Shown piece by piece: positions 1-12,390 of a stretch of 64,000 nucleotides of DNA (position 1 is its first letter; every line of letters starts with the position of its first letter). A program made the position numbers and the translations under genes. Under the pieces are notes generated by a model, which was not told where the DNA came from, ran no database searches, and was given only the letters and a program-made list of their open reading frames with translations. Location of the stretch: NCBI RefSeq assembly GCF_004193775.1, contig NC_041002.1:11816485-11880484 (forward strand), read 5' to 3'. The DNA comes from Glycine soja (lineage: Eukaryota > Streptophyta > Magnoliopsida > Fabales > Fabaceae).

Positions 1-1207
1 AGACAATTTTTCAAGGATTATTCAACAATTAAAGCAATGAAAAGGACATAGAAGCAAGCTAGGACTCAAAGAGAAACTTAGAATGGCTCTAGAGTAGAGT
101 AAAAAAAACTGAAAAAAAGACTCAACAAACCTCTAGCTTTGGCACTTGTCTTCTCACTAATTTTCAATTGAAATTTCCAATTATAGAATAAATTTTGAGC
201 GAAAACAACAAGCACACTTCCCTTTCACCTTTTTTTTTCTGGATACTGATTTTCCTGCCAACTTGTGTGATTTTTCGTATTTTTTTCCTTTTATCCAAAT
301 CACTTGTTTCTTTTTTTATAACTTTTTTTCAGATGTCTATAAAATTCAGTAAAAATTTCAGCTCAAAATTCGAAGTAACCAATTCTCAGTAATTTTTACA
401 AGTTTGTATGTCCAAGCTGCCAGCACCAGCGATTTGTTTCTTTAAGCATGATATATTGATTGCCTTGGGCTTACTTTCAACCTTCCTATGTATGTTGAAC
501 TCACTAGGATTGTTTACCACAATTTTAGGAGTTCAATATTCACTTAGGATCAACATTTCAGCCAGCAATTCAATCACCAAAACTCAAATTCACAATAGAC
601 ACAATCATAAGGAAACCTAAAAGTTCAAGAAAAGGTTCACAATCAAATACTCTCTAAGAATTTTGCATGAACATGTTAAGGACTAATTAACATAAAAGAT
701 TTGACTCAAATCAACTAATAGGCTAAAAGAATTTCATACACTCATGAACAAATGAGTTAGACAAAGAAACAAGAAAAATAAAATTCAGCACAACATAAGA
801 AATCTTATGTGACAAGTTTCATGACTAGACATGACTTCTATGACAAAACTACAATAGGTGAACAAGTCACTCTAGATTTTTGAGGTTTTCTTCTACTTTA
901 ATGTTTTTGTAAGAATTTTATGGTTTAGGTTTCAGCCACAAAAAATAACAAGACAAAACTCAAAGGAACCTAAACTCAACACAATTCATGGTTCAAGAAC
1001 AAGAACAAGAAATTTGAACCATAGAAAATCAAATCTTGCTTCTATAGCAAGTTTAATTGGTGGAAACTCTAAAGAATCATGTTAACAACATTTAGAACAA
1101 GACATGTGAGGAGATACATGGAGAAAAATGAAGAAACAACAATGGAAGAGAAGGTAAAGAAAAAAAATTAATGGAGGTTTAAGGAGCACCTACTTGAAGC
1201 TCTTCTT
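1..1207 (-). mobile_element. Leader of a minus-strand LTR retrotransposon (partial)
   Basis: This is the stretch downstream (minus orientation) of the primer-binding site at 1208-1222, so it should be the untranslated leader of an element that continues past the left edge. It is AT-rich, stop-dense in all frames and contains no recognisable gag or pol motif. The assignment rests on its position next to the LTR and primer-binding site, not on protein similarity. Confidence 0.5.
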
Positions 1208-1222
1208 GTGCTCTGATTACCA
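1208..1222 (-). promoter_or_regulatory. Primer-binding site, initiator-tRNA-Met-like
   Basis: On the minus strand this reads TGGTAATCAGAGCAC. It resembles the usual plant tRNA-iMet primer site TGGTATCAGAGC with one extra A. It lies two bases inside the LTR end at 1225, the normal spacing for an LTR retrotransposon. It fixes both the orientation of the element and the LTR boundary. Confidence 0.65.
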
Positions 1223-1224
1223 CT

Positions 1225-2133
1225 TGATGGAAGCTTGCTTGTGGGGCTTCTATGGAGGCTGGATCTTTGAGCTTCAATGGGGTCCTTTAATGGTGATTTT
1301 CCACCATGGAGATGCAGCGGAAGACAAAGGAAAATAGGTGAGAGGAGGCGCCATCCATTAAGGAATAAGCCATGGAAGAAGGAGCTTCACCACCAAGATG
1401 AGCCTTGGATAAGAAGCTTGGAGAGGATGCTTCAATGGAGGAAAAGAAAGAGGGAGAGAAAGAGAGAGGGGGGGAGCACGAAATTGAAGGAATAAAAGAG
1501 GTATAGAAGTGGAACTTTGAAGTATGTCTCACAAGACTCTCATTCATCAAAGTTACAACAAGTGTTACACATGCTTCTATTTATAGACTAGGTAGCTTCC
1601 TTGAGAAGCTTTCTTGAGAAAACTTCCTTGAGAAGCTTCTTTGAGAAAACTTCCTTGAGAAGCTAGAGCTTAGCTACACACACCCCTCTCATAACTAAGC
1701 TCACCTCCTTGAGAAGCTTCCTTAAGAAGATTCCTAAAGAAGCTAGAGCTTAGCTACACATACCTCTCTAATAGCTAAGCTCACCTCCTTGAGATGAGAA
1801 GCTAGAGCTTAGCTACACACCCCCTATAATAGCTAAGCTCACCCCCATGACAAAAAACATGAAAATAACAAAAAAAGTCCTTATTACAAAGACAACTCAA
1901 AATTCCCCGAAATACAAGGCTAAAACCCTATACTACTAGAATGGCCAAAATACAAGGCCTAGACGAAGGAAAAACCTATTCTAATATTTACAAAGATAAG
2001 CGGGCTCATACTTAGCCCATGGGCTCGAAATCTACCCTAAGGCTCATGAGAACCCTAGGGCCTTTCCTTGGATCTCTAGCCCAATCTACTTGGAGTCTTC
2101 TAGCCAATGCCCTTGCGGGGTAGGATTGCATCA
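1225..2133 (-). mobile_element. 5' LTR of a minus-strand retrotransposon
   Basis: On the minus strand the segment starts TGATGCAATCC and ends CTTCCATCA, so it has TG...CA ends with short inverted TGATG/CATCA termini, and a primer-binding site follows directly. Length is 909 bp. A canonical TATA box sits at 1577-1586 on the minus strand. The upstream (U3) part, 1590-1830, carries imperfect repeats built on CTTGAGAAGCTTCC. To the right it abuts sequence related to the Tekay-like LTR (compare 2134-2210 with 14540-14610), so it looks nested in that LTR. The second LTR and target duplication would lie outside the window. Confidence 0.65.
1577..1586 (-). promoter_or_regulatory. LTR promoter TATA box
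   Basis: The minus strand reads CTATAAATAG, a consensus plant TATA box, about 550 bp into the LTR. Transcription would start near 1550 and run left through R/U5 into the primer-binding site. Confidence 0.6.
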
Positions 2134-4915
2134 CTAACTGTGCTGCACACGATGCGTCTCATAAACACTACATGCAATAAAAAGGGGTATTTTAAGGCTT
2201 TCCATCTCTGGTAATCGATTACACAGCCTTGGTAATCGATTACCAGAGGCTAAACTTGAATTACACAGCCTCAGGACATGAAATATGCAAAAATGCACTG
2301 TGTAATCAATTACACATACCTGGTAATCGATTACCAGTGACCCATCCCTCTGTGTAATCGATTACACAGGCTGGTAATCGATTACCAGAGGCTCCCTTAG
2401 CTTCCTGACTTCGTTTTCAAGCCTGGTAATCGATTACATCCCCTGGTAATCGATTACCAGAGACCATCTTAGCCCCCTGTCTTCATTTTTAAGCCTTGTA
2501 ATCGATTACCCACCCTTGGTAATCGATTACCAGAGACCATATCTCACATATCAATAAAGTTTCACAGCTGGCCAGCCACCACAAGCCTCCTTGCTTTGTG
2601 GTCTTTGTTCCTTTTATCTGTTGACTGCCAGGAGCTCGCCTGCTTAGGTACATCACAGGTTCTCACTGACCGACTATGCCCGGGTTGGGTCGGGATTGGT
2701 CAAGCTTGGTTTTGGGCAATAGCACCCCACTTGACGTCCCCAAGGTCTCCTGACCCCCGCGACATATCTCCAGGTACCACTCTGTGGTCAACAATAAAAG
2801 CAAGAAGTTCCACCCTTCAACACTTCCTCATCTCAAGCTTGTAGGATTATGGGGTACCCATCACATGTGGTACTAGGTGTCGGTCGGGCGATGGTTCACA
2901 ACAAGTTTTTCCACATCCACAATGCGCGCATAAACCCACCATCCCCTGTTGCCCACCTCCAACTGAGCTCACGTACTCCCACGTAGCCCATATCCTCGTT
3001 TCTCTCAACACCGGGTCCCCATCAATCCTCCCAAGCTTCCACAACATCCAAGCAAAACAACATTCAAACAGCACAAGCTATCACAGCCAAGCAAAATAGA
3101 GCAAAGGCAGAAAACTCTGCTCAACACATCAACCAAAATCACAGCTTTTCTCACTTAAAGACCACAGTAACAATTCCTTCGATCCAATTCGTGTACCGTT
3201 GGATCGACTCCAAAATTTTACTGGAAGTCTATAGTGCATAAGCCTACATTTTGACCGTTGGGATCTACTAGCAAACATCCAGAACTCGTTCTGCACTAGA
3301 CTTTCCACAGCCAACCACACACAAGCATTTTTCTGCACTTGTGCAAAATTCTGCTGCACAATTTCACAGCAAAAATTCTGCATAAGTGCAGATTTCGAAA
3401 ATCACACTTCCTCTCATCCAATCTTGCCCAAATCAATTCCTACAAGTCCCAAATCATGTATCAATCATGTCTAAACCAAATTCAAGCTTTAAAGCACAGC
3501 AACACAGAATCTAGGTGTCCAACACCCCTCCATTCAATGGCTTTTCTAGGTTTGAAAGGTGAAATTTAGAATGAGGTAAATTTGAGGCAAACTCTCACCT
3601 CACACCAGTCCATAACGTCAATCTAAACTTGCCCAAACTAGATTTACACCTAAAATTCCACCAAATCAAAATTTGACTCTTCAACACCCAATTTTGCCCT
3701 AGAAATGGCTCTTGGTTCACTTTGGTCATTTGTTTTTCTCTCTAGCTCAGCCTAACCTTTCTCACATGTCCTAAATGACATTTCAAGCTAGTATTAACTC
3801 ACTTTAACCTCCATTCACCACAGAATTCAGACTTAGCCTTCCAACTCTCAAAGTCTCACTCTTTTTCCACTCATAACATCACATTCTCACTTTCTAACCT
3901 TAGGTTAGTTCTACCCTTCGTCTCTAACAGATTTCCATCAGCAATTTCAGCATATAAACATCACAAACATCATCACAAAAACCCTAAAACAGAATGGGTA
4001 TGTTTAACTCATCCAAACATGGCAATTTCAACAAGTTTTCAACACATGTCTTCACAAATAATCATCACACAGCAGAACCCTAGCAAGATTACCCATCATA
4101 TCTCCCAAAAACCCCATACCCACGAAATTTAAGAGAGAAAGAAGTCCACCCAAACCTGAATTTTCGAAGTCCCACTCGTAGCCACGCACTTCACGACCCC
4201 GAAAATGCTCTCCTTTCACGATTTGGGGCAGAAATGAGCACCAAAGGTTGAAGCTTTGTGTGGAGCTTCAATGGAGAATGAAGAAGAAGAGAATGACAAC
4301 GTGAGGGAGAGAGAGGGCTGTCTGAAATTTCTGTTTTGCTAAGTGAGGAGAGAGAAAAGCTTTTTGGTCTTAAATAAAAGGTTTTCCTTTTTTTCTATTA
4401 TTTTATTCAAGCTCTGCCACATGTCCCGATTTGATTGGAGCAAAAAGGGCCCACTTTCTCTTTTTGACTGTGACCCATACTCAGTCACAAAAGAGAGAAA
4501 AATCTGACCTTTGAAACGCTAAAATCCTGCCTCGGTTTGCGTGCCGTTTCTCTGATTCCAATTTCTCGCGTTTCTCTGCGTCCGTCGGGGCCAGTTTTCG
4601 AAAGCAAGCAATATATATATCAAAACGCTCAGAATAAAACCCCGAGCGTGGTTCAGAGGTTGGTTTCGTTAAATTTTAAGTCGCACGCAAAACGATGATT
4701 TTTAACTAATTAATTAGGAATTAACCCATAACCTCCCAGTTATGGATTTCTCTCCCTTAATTAGTCCAACCCGCATATCTTGCCCCCACTATTCCTATTT
4801 CTACCAAGAACATATCTATACATATACACGGAACAATACTTATATATATATGTATATAATCATTCAAAATACATCGTTTCCGTAAACTCCGGGTAGAAAT
4901 TTCCAGGATGTTACA
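2134..4915 (-). mobile_element. Inverted partial LTR of Tekay-like gypsy element
   Basis: Read on the minus strand, it starts TGTAACATCC at 4915 and follows the complete LTR at 13552-17216 for about 2.7 kb. Shared parts include the block around 4150-4200 (compare 16460-16510), the block at 3380-3420 (compare 15720-15760) and the block at 2565-2780 (compare 14880-15080). About ten copies of the palindrome GGTAATCGATTACC or TGTAATCGATTACA lie at 2210-2540. The LTR 3' third is missing because the element at 1-2133 interrupts it. At 4915/4916 it joins a forward-oriented piece of the same LTR head to head. Confidence 0.75.
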
Positions 4916-7185
4916 TGTAAGCTAGATTTTGAAAATCTGCAAAATTATGCAGAAAAGCTGCCCAATTATGCAGTAAATCTGCCAATTATGCAGGAAAAAA
5001 AAGCTGGTTGTACAGTGCTAGTTTATGCTGTCACGGGAAAGGTAGTATATCTCGTGTTCTAGACATTCTTTAGCAGATCCCAACCGTCAAAACGTAGATT
5101 TCTGTATTAGGAACCCCCAGTTAAATTTTCAAGGCCATCCAATGGTTAACGAATCGGGGATGAGGACTTTACTGAGGTATGTTGGTAGGAAAAACTCTGG
5201 AATTCGAATGAATCTTGTGTAAAGATTTCTGCCCCCACTCTATTTTTTTTCCAAGGTAGTTTCATGTCAAATGGAATTGAATTGATTTGACAATGTGAAG
5301 GCTTGGAGGGGTTGATGGGGACCCGGTGCTGAGAGGAATGAGGAAAAGGGCTACGTACGGTACATGAGCTCAATTTAAAGGTGGGCAACTAGGGATGGTG
5401 TGATTATGCCTGGGCATGTGGAAATGGGATATTTGTTTCGCGCCATCGCCCGATCTCCACCTAGTACCACATATGACGGGTGCCCCATAACCCAATAAGC
5501 CCTATGTGAGAAAGCGTGGAAGAGTCAGTCTTCCAACTTTTATTAGTTAACCACAGAGTGGTACATGAGGATATGTCGCAGGGGTCAGGAGACCTTGGGG
5601 ACGTCAGATGGGGAGCTATTGGCCAAAACCAAGCTTGGCCAATCTCGACCCAACCCGGGCATAGTTAGCCAGTGAGAACCTATGATGTACCTCAGCAGGC
5701 GAGCTCCTGGCAGTCAACCAATAAAGGAACAAAAGTCCACGAAGCAGGGAGGCTTGTGTGGCAGTTGGCCAGCTATCTATCTTGTGTTTTTATCTGAAAA
5801 ATTCCCTCTGATAATCAATTACAAGACATTGTGTAATCGATTACAGGGTTTAAAAATTGAAACAAAACGTTCAATAGCTACTGGTAATTGATTACCATTT
5901 GTGTGTAATCGATTACACAGTGTTATATGCTGCTGGTAATCGATTACCATTTATGTGTAATCGATTACACAATGTAAATTTTAAGTTCCAATGTGCAATG
6001 GCTGTTGTAATTCACTTTTGGGCACTGGTAATCGATTGCATACTTTGGTAATCAATTACCAGAGAGGAAATCTCTTGAAAAAGACATTTTGACTGTGCGT
6101 AGCCGTTATGGAACGCATTGTATTGTTACCTGTGTAGTTAGATTTTTTGTGAAAGAGTCTACCCCTTTTCTTTTATCTCTTGTAGATCGCGATGACAGCA
6201 TAGTTGATCCATGATCGCGTCATGATGGAGTGCCTAGAGGGTGTTTGGGAGACCCTCGAAGGCAATGAGAGGTGCCGATTCCGTGGCATAATTTGACTCA
6301 CTGCTACTTCGCTAGTACATCCAGAGCAACCCGCACGCACACTTCAGCAGCCTGTGGAGTGGATACTACCTACGCCAACTCCATATCGACTAGTTGAGCC
6401 TGTTCAATTGATAAAGGTGTCATCCTCTGAAGAGGATCTTGAAGAGGACCCAGAGGAGTTATCTCCTGAACCTGCTATGGATGCCCCTGACTTATCAGAG
6501 GATGATTAGGACCCGCTCCCTGATGTTGATTCTCCAGAGGATATTATGCCAACATCTGAGGCAGACTCTACAGAGGAGAGTGGCCCTGGAGGGACAGCGA
6601 ATAGTGACGACTCTTCATCATAGCAGACGGCTCCTTAGATACTTTTGTGGGTGGGTGTATCTAGTTCAGACTGCTAGGTTTACTCTTTTGATTTTTGGGT
6701 GAGTAAACCTCTTGTATAGAAATTTTGATGATTGTATATATATTGTGGCTGAAGCCACCACAATTGTTACCTTTGCTCTGGATGTCACTGTGCTATTTTG
6801 CAAACTCCCATGTTTTGGACAGTTTTTTATGATGAAAACAATTATGTTTTATCTTGTTATTTGAAAAAGAAATGTTAACGAACTTTATTTGAAAAGAGTT
6901 TACCAACCGCACCTTATTATTTCTCACGTGACGACCCAAAATGATGGCTGGTATTTTTTTTCTGAAAAAGAAAAATAGTTTGGAGGTTATAAGTGATCTG
7001 AAAGAAATGAATCCGAATAGAGTTGTGAACTGGCCACTCAGGATTCTATAGTGATAATTTTCCTTCTGAAATTAAGTACCGTGAAATAAATAACAGTGCG
7101 AAAAAAAAAGAGAAAAAAAATTTTCCCATGGTTTCTGCTATTTAATTTATTACTATTAAACCAGTCATTATTTAGGGATGCCACA
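4916..7185 (+). mobile_element. Truncated forward 5' LTR of Tekay-like gypsy element
   Basis: This corresponds to the 3' 2.2 kb of the LTR (reverse complement of 13552-15750). It ends GGATGCCACA at 7185, which pairs with the LTR start TGTGACATCC, and is followed by a five-base spacer and the primer-binding site. The first ~1.47 kb of this LTR is absent and is replaced by the inverted copy upstream. Palindromic ATCGAT repeats lie at 5812-6062. An acidic reading frame with stops lies around 6320-6510 and recurs at 14186-14371. Confidence 0.75.
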
Positions 7186-7190
7186 ATTGG

Positions 7191-7202
7191 TGGTATCAGA
7201 GC
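7191..7202 (+). promoter_or_regulatory. Primer-binding site (tRNA-iMet)
   Basis: TGGTATCAGAGC is the standard plant initiator-methionine tRNA primer site. It is five bases after the LTR end at 7185. The leader 7203-7475, which contains a TA/GA simple repeat near 7371-7402, separates it from gag. Confidence 0.85.
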
Positions 7203-7475
7203 AAAAGTTGGATTCTAGTGAACCTGTCCATGGTCTTACTGAGTGAATGTTGTGTATCTCTGAAACTTGGAAGTAGGTTTCGGGGAGTGACGTTAAGTCA
7301 CAAATTGTGTGTAATTCTACCCTCTTGTTTTAAGCAGGAAAGTGCAATTGATTTAGTAGAATTATTGTGTGTATATATATAGAGAGAGAAAGAGAGAGAG
7401 ATATTGTTATAACTGTCATAGCCTATATGGTACACTCTCTCAGTAGAATTTCTTGGATACTAATAGCTTCCTTAC

Positions 7476-8162
7476 ATGTTAGGTATGGCAGGACGTGGTA
7501 GGGATCATAACCGTGATGTTCTCGACCGCATCAGAGTTGTGCTGGAAACTCTAGTGCAGGAACGTGATGTGGAGTCGTCAGAGTATCGGGGACTCATGAC
7601 TTTCCGTAAGAACCACCCGCCGAAGTTCAGTGGGGACTATGATCCAGAGGGTGATAGGTTATGGTTAGCTGAGACTGAGAAGATTTTCGAGGCGATGGGT
7701 TGCCTCGAGGAGCATAAGGTCCCTTATGCGACGTTCATGCTCCAGGGAGAAGCTGAGAACTGGTGGAAGTTCGTGAAACCTACATTAGCAGCACCTAGAG
7801 GCGTTATTCCTTGGAATTCCTTCAAGGACAAATTCCTAGACAACTATTTTCCACGAGATCTCAGAAAGCGAAAGGCGAGGGAATTCCTGGATTTGAAGCA
7901 GGGAAACATGTCCGTTGGAGAATACACGGCCAAATTTAATGAACTTCTACAGTACTGGCCTCAATACCAAGATGCTTGGAACGAAGAGGGCTTATGTGCT
8001 CAATTTGAGAATGGGCTTCGACTGGAAATTCAACAGGCAGTTAGCTACATGCAGATTACAGATTTCAATCAACTGGTGACAAAGTGCCGAATATTTGAGG
8101 ACAAGATGAAAGAGAGGCAAACCAGAGGCTTTGGAGGACCACAAAGAAGTCACCCTTTTTGA
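7476..8162 (+). pseudogene. Ty3/gypsy gag (decayed polyprotein)
   Basis: The frame gives 228 residues with the retrotransposon gag core at about residues 45-200, including the NWW segment and YFPRDLRKRKAREF. The likely start is the second ATG at 7485 (MAGRGR). The frame closes with TGA at 8160-8162. The nucleocapsid and pol continue in the same frame 18 bases later, so this looks like one nonsense mutation in a former single gag-pol frame. The role in the intact family is capsid formation. This copy cannot make a full polyprotein. Confidence 0.85.
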
Positions 8163-8180
8163 GAAAACAGTAATAAGAGG

Positions 8181-11100
8181 ATGAAGTCATATTCCAGCAA
8201 CAAGGGGAAACAACCTATGGCTACGTCCAACATGAGCCAGTCAAAGGGGACTGGGGTACAGTGCTTTCAATGCGGAGGACCGCATCTTAGGAGAAATTGC
8301 CCACAACTCCAACAGACACAGGAAGATCGTTGCTATATTTGTCGCAAGGTAGGCCATTATGCTCGGGAGTGTAGAATGGCTGGGAGACCGACGGTAACTG
8401 CCAATTCTAACACAGTCAACCGTGGATCTACTAATCCCATGAGGAGCGGTAATGTTAGCAACAACAATAACACTAGTGGTGGAAGACAGAAGGTACCCTC
8501 CTGGGTATTTGCTATGAGTGGATCAGAAGCTGCTGCCTCCAACGATATGATACAGGGTAAGTGTTTAATTGCTGATAAACTGCTAGATGTACACTATGAT
8601 TCGGGTGCCACGCATTCGTTCATATCTCATGCATGTGTGGAGAGGTTGGGGTTATGTACGATGGAGTTACCATATGATATTGTGGTGTCTACTCCGACTA
8701 ATGAGCCTGTAACCACCTCTCTGATGTGTTTGAAGTGTCCTATAACTGTTGAGGGTCGATCTTTTATGACGGATTTGATTTGCCTACCTTTAGCTCATTT
8801 AGATGAGATCTTGGGAATGGACTGGTTATCTACTAACCTTATCTTTCTAAACTGCAAAGAGAAGATGCTAGTATTTGGTGGAAATGTAATTTCAAATGAA
8901 CCATTGAAGGAGAATGCTGCCAACGATGGAGTGGGGGACGTTCGAACCTACATGGTGTTTTTCTCCATGAATGTGGAGGAGGTCTCTAAAGTTAGCAGTA
9001 TACCGGTGGTGTCAGAATTCCCAGAGGTCTTTCCTGATGACATTTGTGAATTACCACCTGAGAGAGAAGTGGAATTCATTATTGACTTGGTGCCTGGGGC
9101 GAATCCAGTGTCGATCGTGCCCTATAGGATGTCTCCAGTAGAACTAGCAGAAGTGAAGGCACAAGTGCAGGATCTCTTAAGTAAACAATTTGTTCGCCGA
9201 AGCGTATCACCGTGGGGAGCGCTGGTCTTATTGGTTAAAAAGAATGATGAAGGCATGAGGATGTGCATAGACTACCGGCAGCTGAACAAAGTCACTATCA
9301 AGAACAAATATCCCCTACTAAGGATAGATGATTTGATTGATCAATTCAGAGGAGCGACGGTATTTTCGAAGATTGATTTGCGATCGGGGTATCATCAAAT
9401 CCGAGTTAAGAAGGAAGATATTCCAAAGACTGCGTTTCGGACTCGGTATGGACATTATGATTATTTAGTCATGCCATTTGGAGTGACTAATGCTCTGACT
9501 ATCTTCATGGACTATATGAACCGTATATTCCATGATTACTTAGATCAGTTCGTGGTTGTGTTCATTGATGATATCCTAGTGTATTCGAAGAATAAGAAGG
9601 AGCATGAAAAGCACTTGAGAATTGTGTTGCATATCCTGAGGGATAGGAAATTGTTCGCCAAATTATCGAAATGTGAATTTTGGTTAGAGAAAGTGCAGTT
9701 CCTAGGGCACGTGATTTCTAAAGATGGGGTTGCGGTGGACCCGGTTAAAGTGGAATCCGTTATGGAGTGGTAACAACCAACAACTCCAACAGAAGTTTGA
9801 AGTTTCTTGGGGTTGGCCGGCTATTATAGGAAATTCATTGAGGGATTTTCTAAATTAGCACTACCCCTAACTAACTAACTTGTAAGAATGAGAAGTTTGT
9901 CTAGAATGAGAAATGTGAGCAAAGCTTCCAAGAGTTGAAGAGGCGATTGACAACAGCTCCAGTGTTGATTTTGCCCGACCCTAAGAGACCATTTGAAGTG
10001 TATTACGATGCGAGCGGGCAAGGCTTAGGGTGCGTATTGATGCATAAGGGAAAGGTAGTGGCTTATGCTTCACGCTAATTGCGTCCTCATGAAGTTAACT
10101 ATCAGACCCATGACTTGGAACTAGCAGCTGTGGTCTTTGCCTTAAAGATTTGGAGGCACTATTTATATGGCACTCGTTTTGAAGTTTTCAGCGATCACAA
10201 GAGCCTCATATACTTGTTCGATCAGAAGGAACTCAATATGAGGTAACGAAGATGGATGGAGTTCCTCAAGGATTATGACTTTGGTCTTTCCTACCATCCA
10301 GGAAAGGCTAATGTAGTAGCTGACGTGCTGAGCCAGAAGTCCTTATATGTTGCGACCATGATGATTCTGGAATAGAGATTGATAGAGGAATTCAGAGATC
10401 TAAATCTAGCAATCGAGATGTTACCCAAGAGCTTATTTGTGGGAGCGTTGCAAATCACCAATGAATTCGTAAATCACATACACGAGGCTCAAAAGGATGA
10501 CCAGTTTCTGCAAGACAAAGTGTTAGATGCAATGAGAGATAAGGATGTGGAGTTTAAAAAGGATACAACCGGGTTAATTAGATTCAAGGGGAGGATATGT
10601 GTACCGCCATTAGATGATTTGAAAGTTAAGATCTTGGAAGAAGCACATAAAAGCCGTCTTAGTTTCCATCCAGGGATGACTAAGATGTACCAAGATTTGA
10701 AGAGAAGTTTTTGGTGGCATGGCATGAAGAAAGATGTAGCTGAATATGTAGCAACATGTTTGACATGTCAAAAGGCCAAAGCTGAGCACCATCGACCATC
10801 AGGAGAATTAAAGCCGCTAGAAATTCCGGAATGGAAATGGGAGAGCATATCTATGGATTTTGTATCTAGTTTACCCAAGACGAGTCATGGACACAATGCT
10901 GTGTGGGTCATAGTAGATCGACTCACCAAATTTGCTCATTTTATTTCGGTAAATATGAAATATAAAATGGAGAAGTTAGTAGAGTTGTACATCAAAGAAG
11001 TAGTAAGGTTACATGGAATTCTTTCCAATATCGTATCAGACAGGGACCCGAGGTTTACCTCGCGATTTTGGACAAGTCTGCATGAAGCATTGGGGACAAA

Positions 11101-11893
11101 GCTGAAGCTCAGTTCAGCTTATCATCCCCAAACAGATGGTCAGACTGAGCGAACCATTCAGACTCTAGAAGAACTACTCCGGGCATGTATTATAGAGCAA
11201 CAAGGCAGTTGGATGGAATGTTTGCCATTGATTGAATTTACTTACAACAACAGCTACCAAGCCAGCATTGGTATGGCTCCTTTTGAAGCTCTATATGGGC
11301 GGAAGTGCAAAACTCCTCTTTGTTGGTACGATGATGGGGAAGCAGTACTTCTTGGGCCTGAAATGCTACAACAAATTACCGAACAAGTGAAATTGATTCG
11401 AGAGAAAATAAAAGCATCCCAGGATAGGCAGAAGAGCTATTATGACAGAAGGAGAAAGCCATTAGATTTTCAAGAAGGAGAACATGTGTTTTTGAAGGTT
11501 TCTCCTGTAACTGGAGTCGGGAGAGCTCTCAAATCTAGGAAGCTGACGCCCAAGTATCTGGGTCCGTATCAAATTTTAAAGAAGGTTGGGCCTGTAGCCT
11601 ATCAAATCGCTCTACCTCCGAGCTTATCGAATCTGCAGCCTGTGTTTCATGTCTCTCAACTGAGACGATACAACCCGGATCCATCAGATGTACTAGCACT
11701 GGACGAAATACAAGTGAATGATAACCTCACCTATAAAGCACAACCTCAGAAGATTGCTGATCGAAGAATGAAGTCGCTGAGAGGTAAAGAGATCGCGTTG
11801 GTGAAAGTGCAGTGGGGACCCAAAGAGGGTGATTCAACCTGGGAGTTCGAGGATAGGGTGAGAGAGTTGTACCCAAGTTTGTTCCTAGAGTAG
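8181..11893 (+). pseudogene. Ty3/gypsy pol with chromodomain (decayed)
   Basis: Domains in order: two CCHC zinc knuckles (8263-8380, [13 protein letters not shown] and [14 protein letters not shown]), aspartic protease (DSGATHSF near 8599), reverse transcriptase ([14 protein letters not shown], active site FIDDILVYS near 9560), RNase H (about 9960-10330), integrase (HHCC finger near 10670-10770; DDE core with MDF, SDRDPRF and TDGQTERT) and a C-terminal chromodomain (about 11735-11880). The chromodomain and very long LTRs suggest the Tekay/Del clade. Breaks seen: TAA at 9771-9773, further stops near 9798 and 9879, a frame change before 10076, TAA at 10076-10078, and stops near 10242 and 10373. 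The 10379-11893 part stays open for 504 residues. The copy is defective. Confidence 0.85.
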
Positions 11894-11917
11894 TTAATTT
11901 CGGGGATGAAATTCCTT

Positions 11918-11931
11918 AAAGGGTGGGAGTA
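11918..11931 (+). promoter_or_regulatory. Polypurine tract
   Basis: AAAGGGTGGGAGTA lies immediately before the 3' LTR start at 11933. It is the expected plus-strand primer of an LTR retrotransposon. An identical copy lies at about 12865-12878 in the tandem duplicate. Confidence 0.75.
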
Positions 11932-11932
11932 T

Positions 11933-12390
11933 TGTGACATCCTGGAATTTCTACCTGGAATTTTGTAAGTATTACATATAAATGATTATATATATATATA
12001 TATATATATATATTCTTGGTAGAAGTATGTACATTGGGGGAGAAATACGCGGGTTAGACTAATTAACGAAGAGTAACTCATAACTGGACAGTTATAGATT
12101 AACTCGCAATTAATTAGTCTAAAAATTATCGTTTTGCGTGCAACTTATAATTAAACAAAACCAACCTCTAAACCACGCTCAGGGTCTCATTCTGAGCGTT
12201 TTGATATATATATATATATATATATATATTGTCTACCTTTGAAAACGAGCCCCGACGGGTGCAGAGAAACGCGAAGAACTGGAACCGGAGAGGCAGCACG
12301 CAAATCGAGGCAAGATTTCAGCATCCAATAAGGTCCAGTTTTTTTCTTCTTTTATGGCTGAGTATGTGGTCAAGTCAAAGGTAAAGGTTT
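11933..12390 (+). mobile_element. 3' LTR, first 458 bp only
   Basis: It starts TGTGACATCC directly after the polypurine tract and matches the first part of the LTR that reads from 17216 downward. It includes AT microsatellites at about 11987-12013 and 12204-12229. At about 12390 it breaks off and joins sequence equal to pol position ~11444, which begins the tandem duplicate. Confidence 0.85.

Noticed and set aside
1277..1550. Frames on both strands near the left edge
   Set aside because: They lie in the R/U5 part of an LTR and show only low-complexity Arg/Lys or Ser-rich sequence.
2210..2540. CRISPR-like regular short palindromes
   Set aside because: Spacing is irregular, the motif varies, there are no cas genes and the DNA is plant nuclear. 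It is an LTR-internal repeat.
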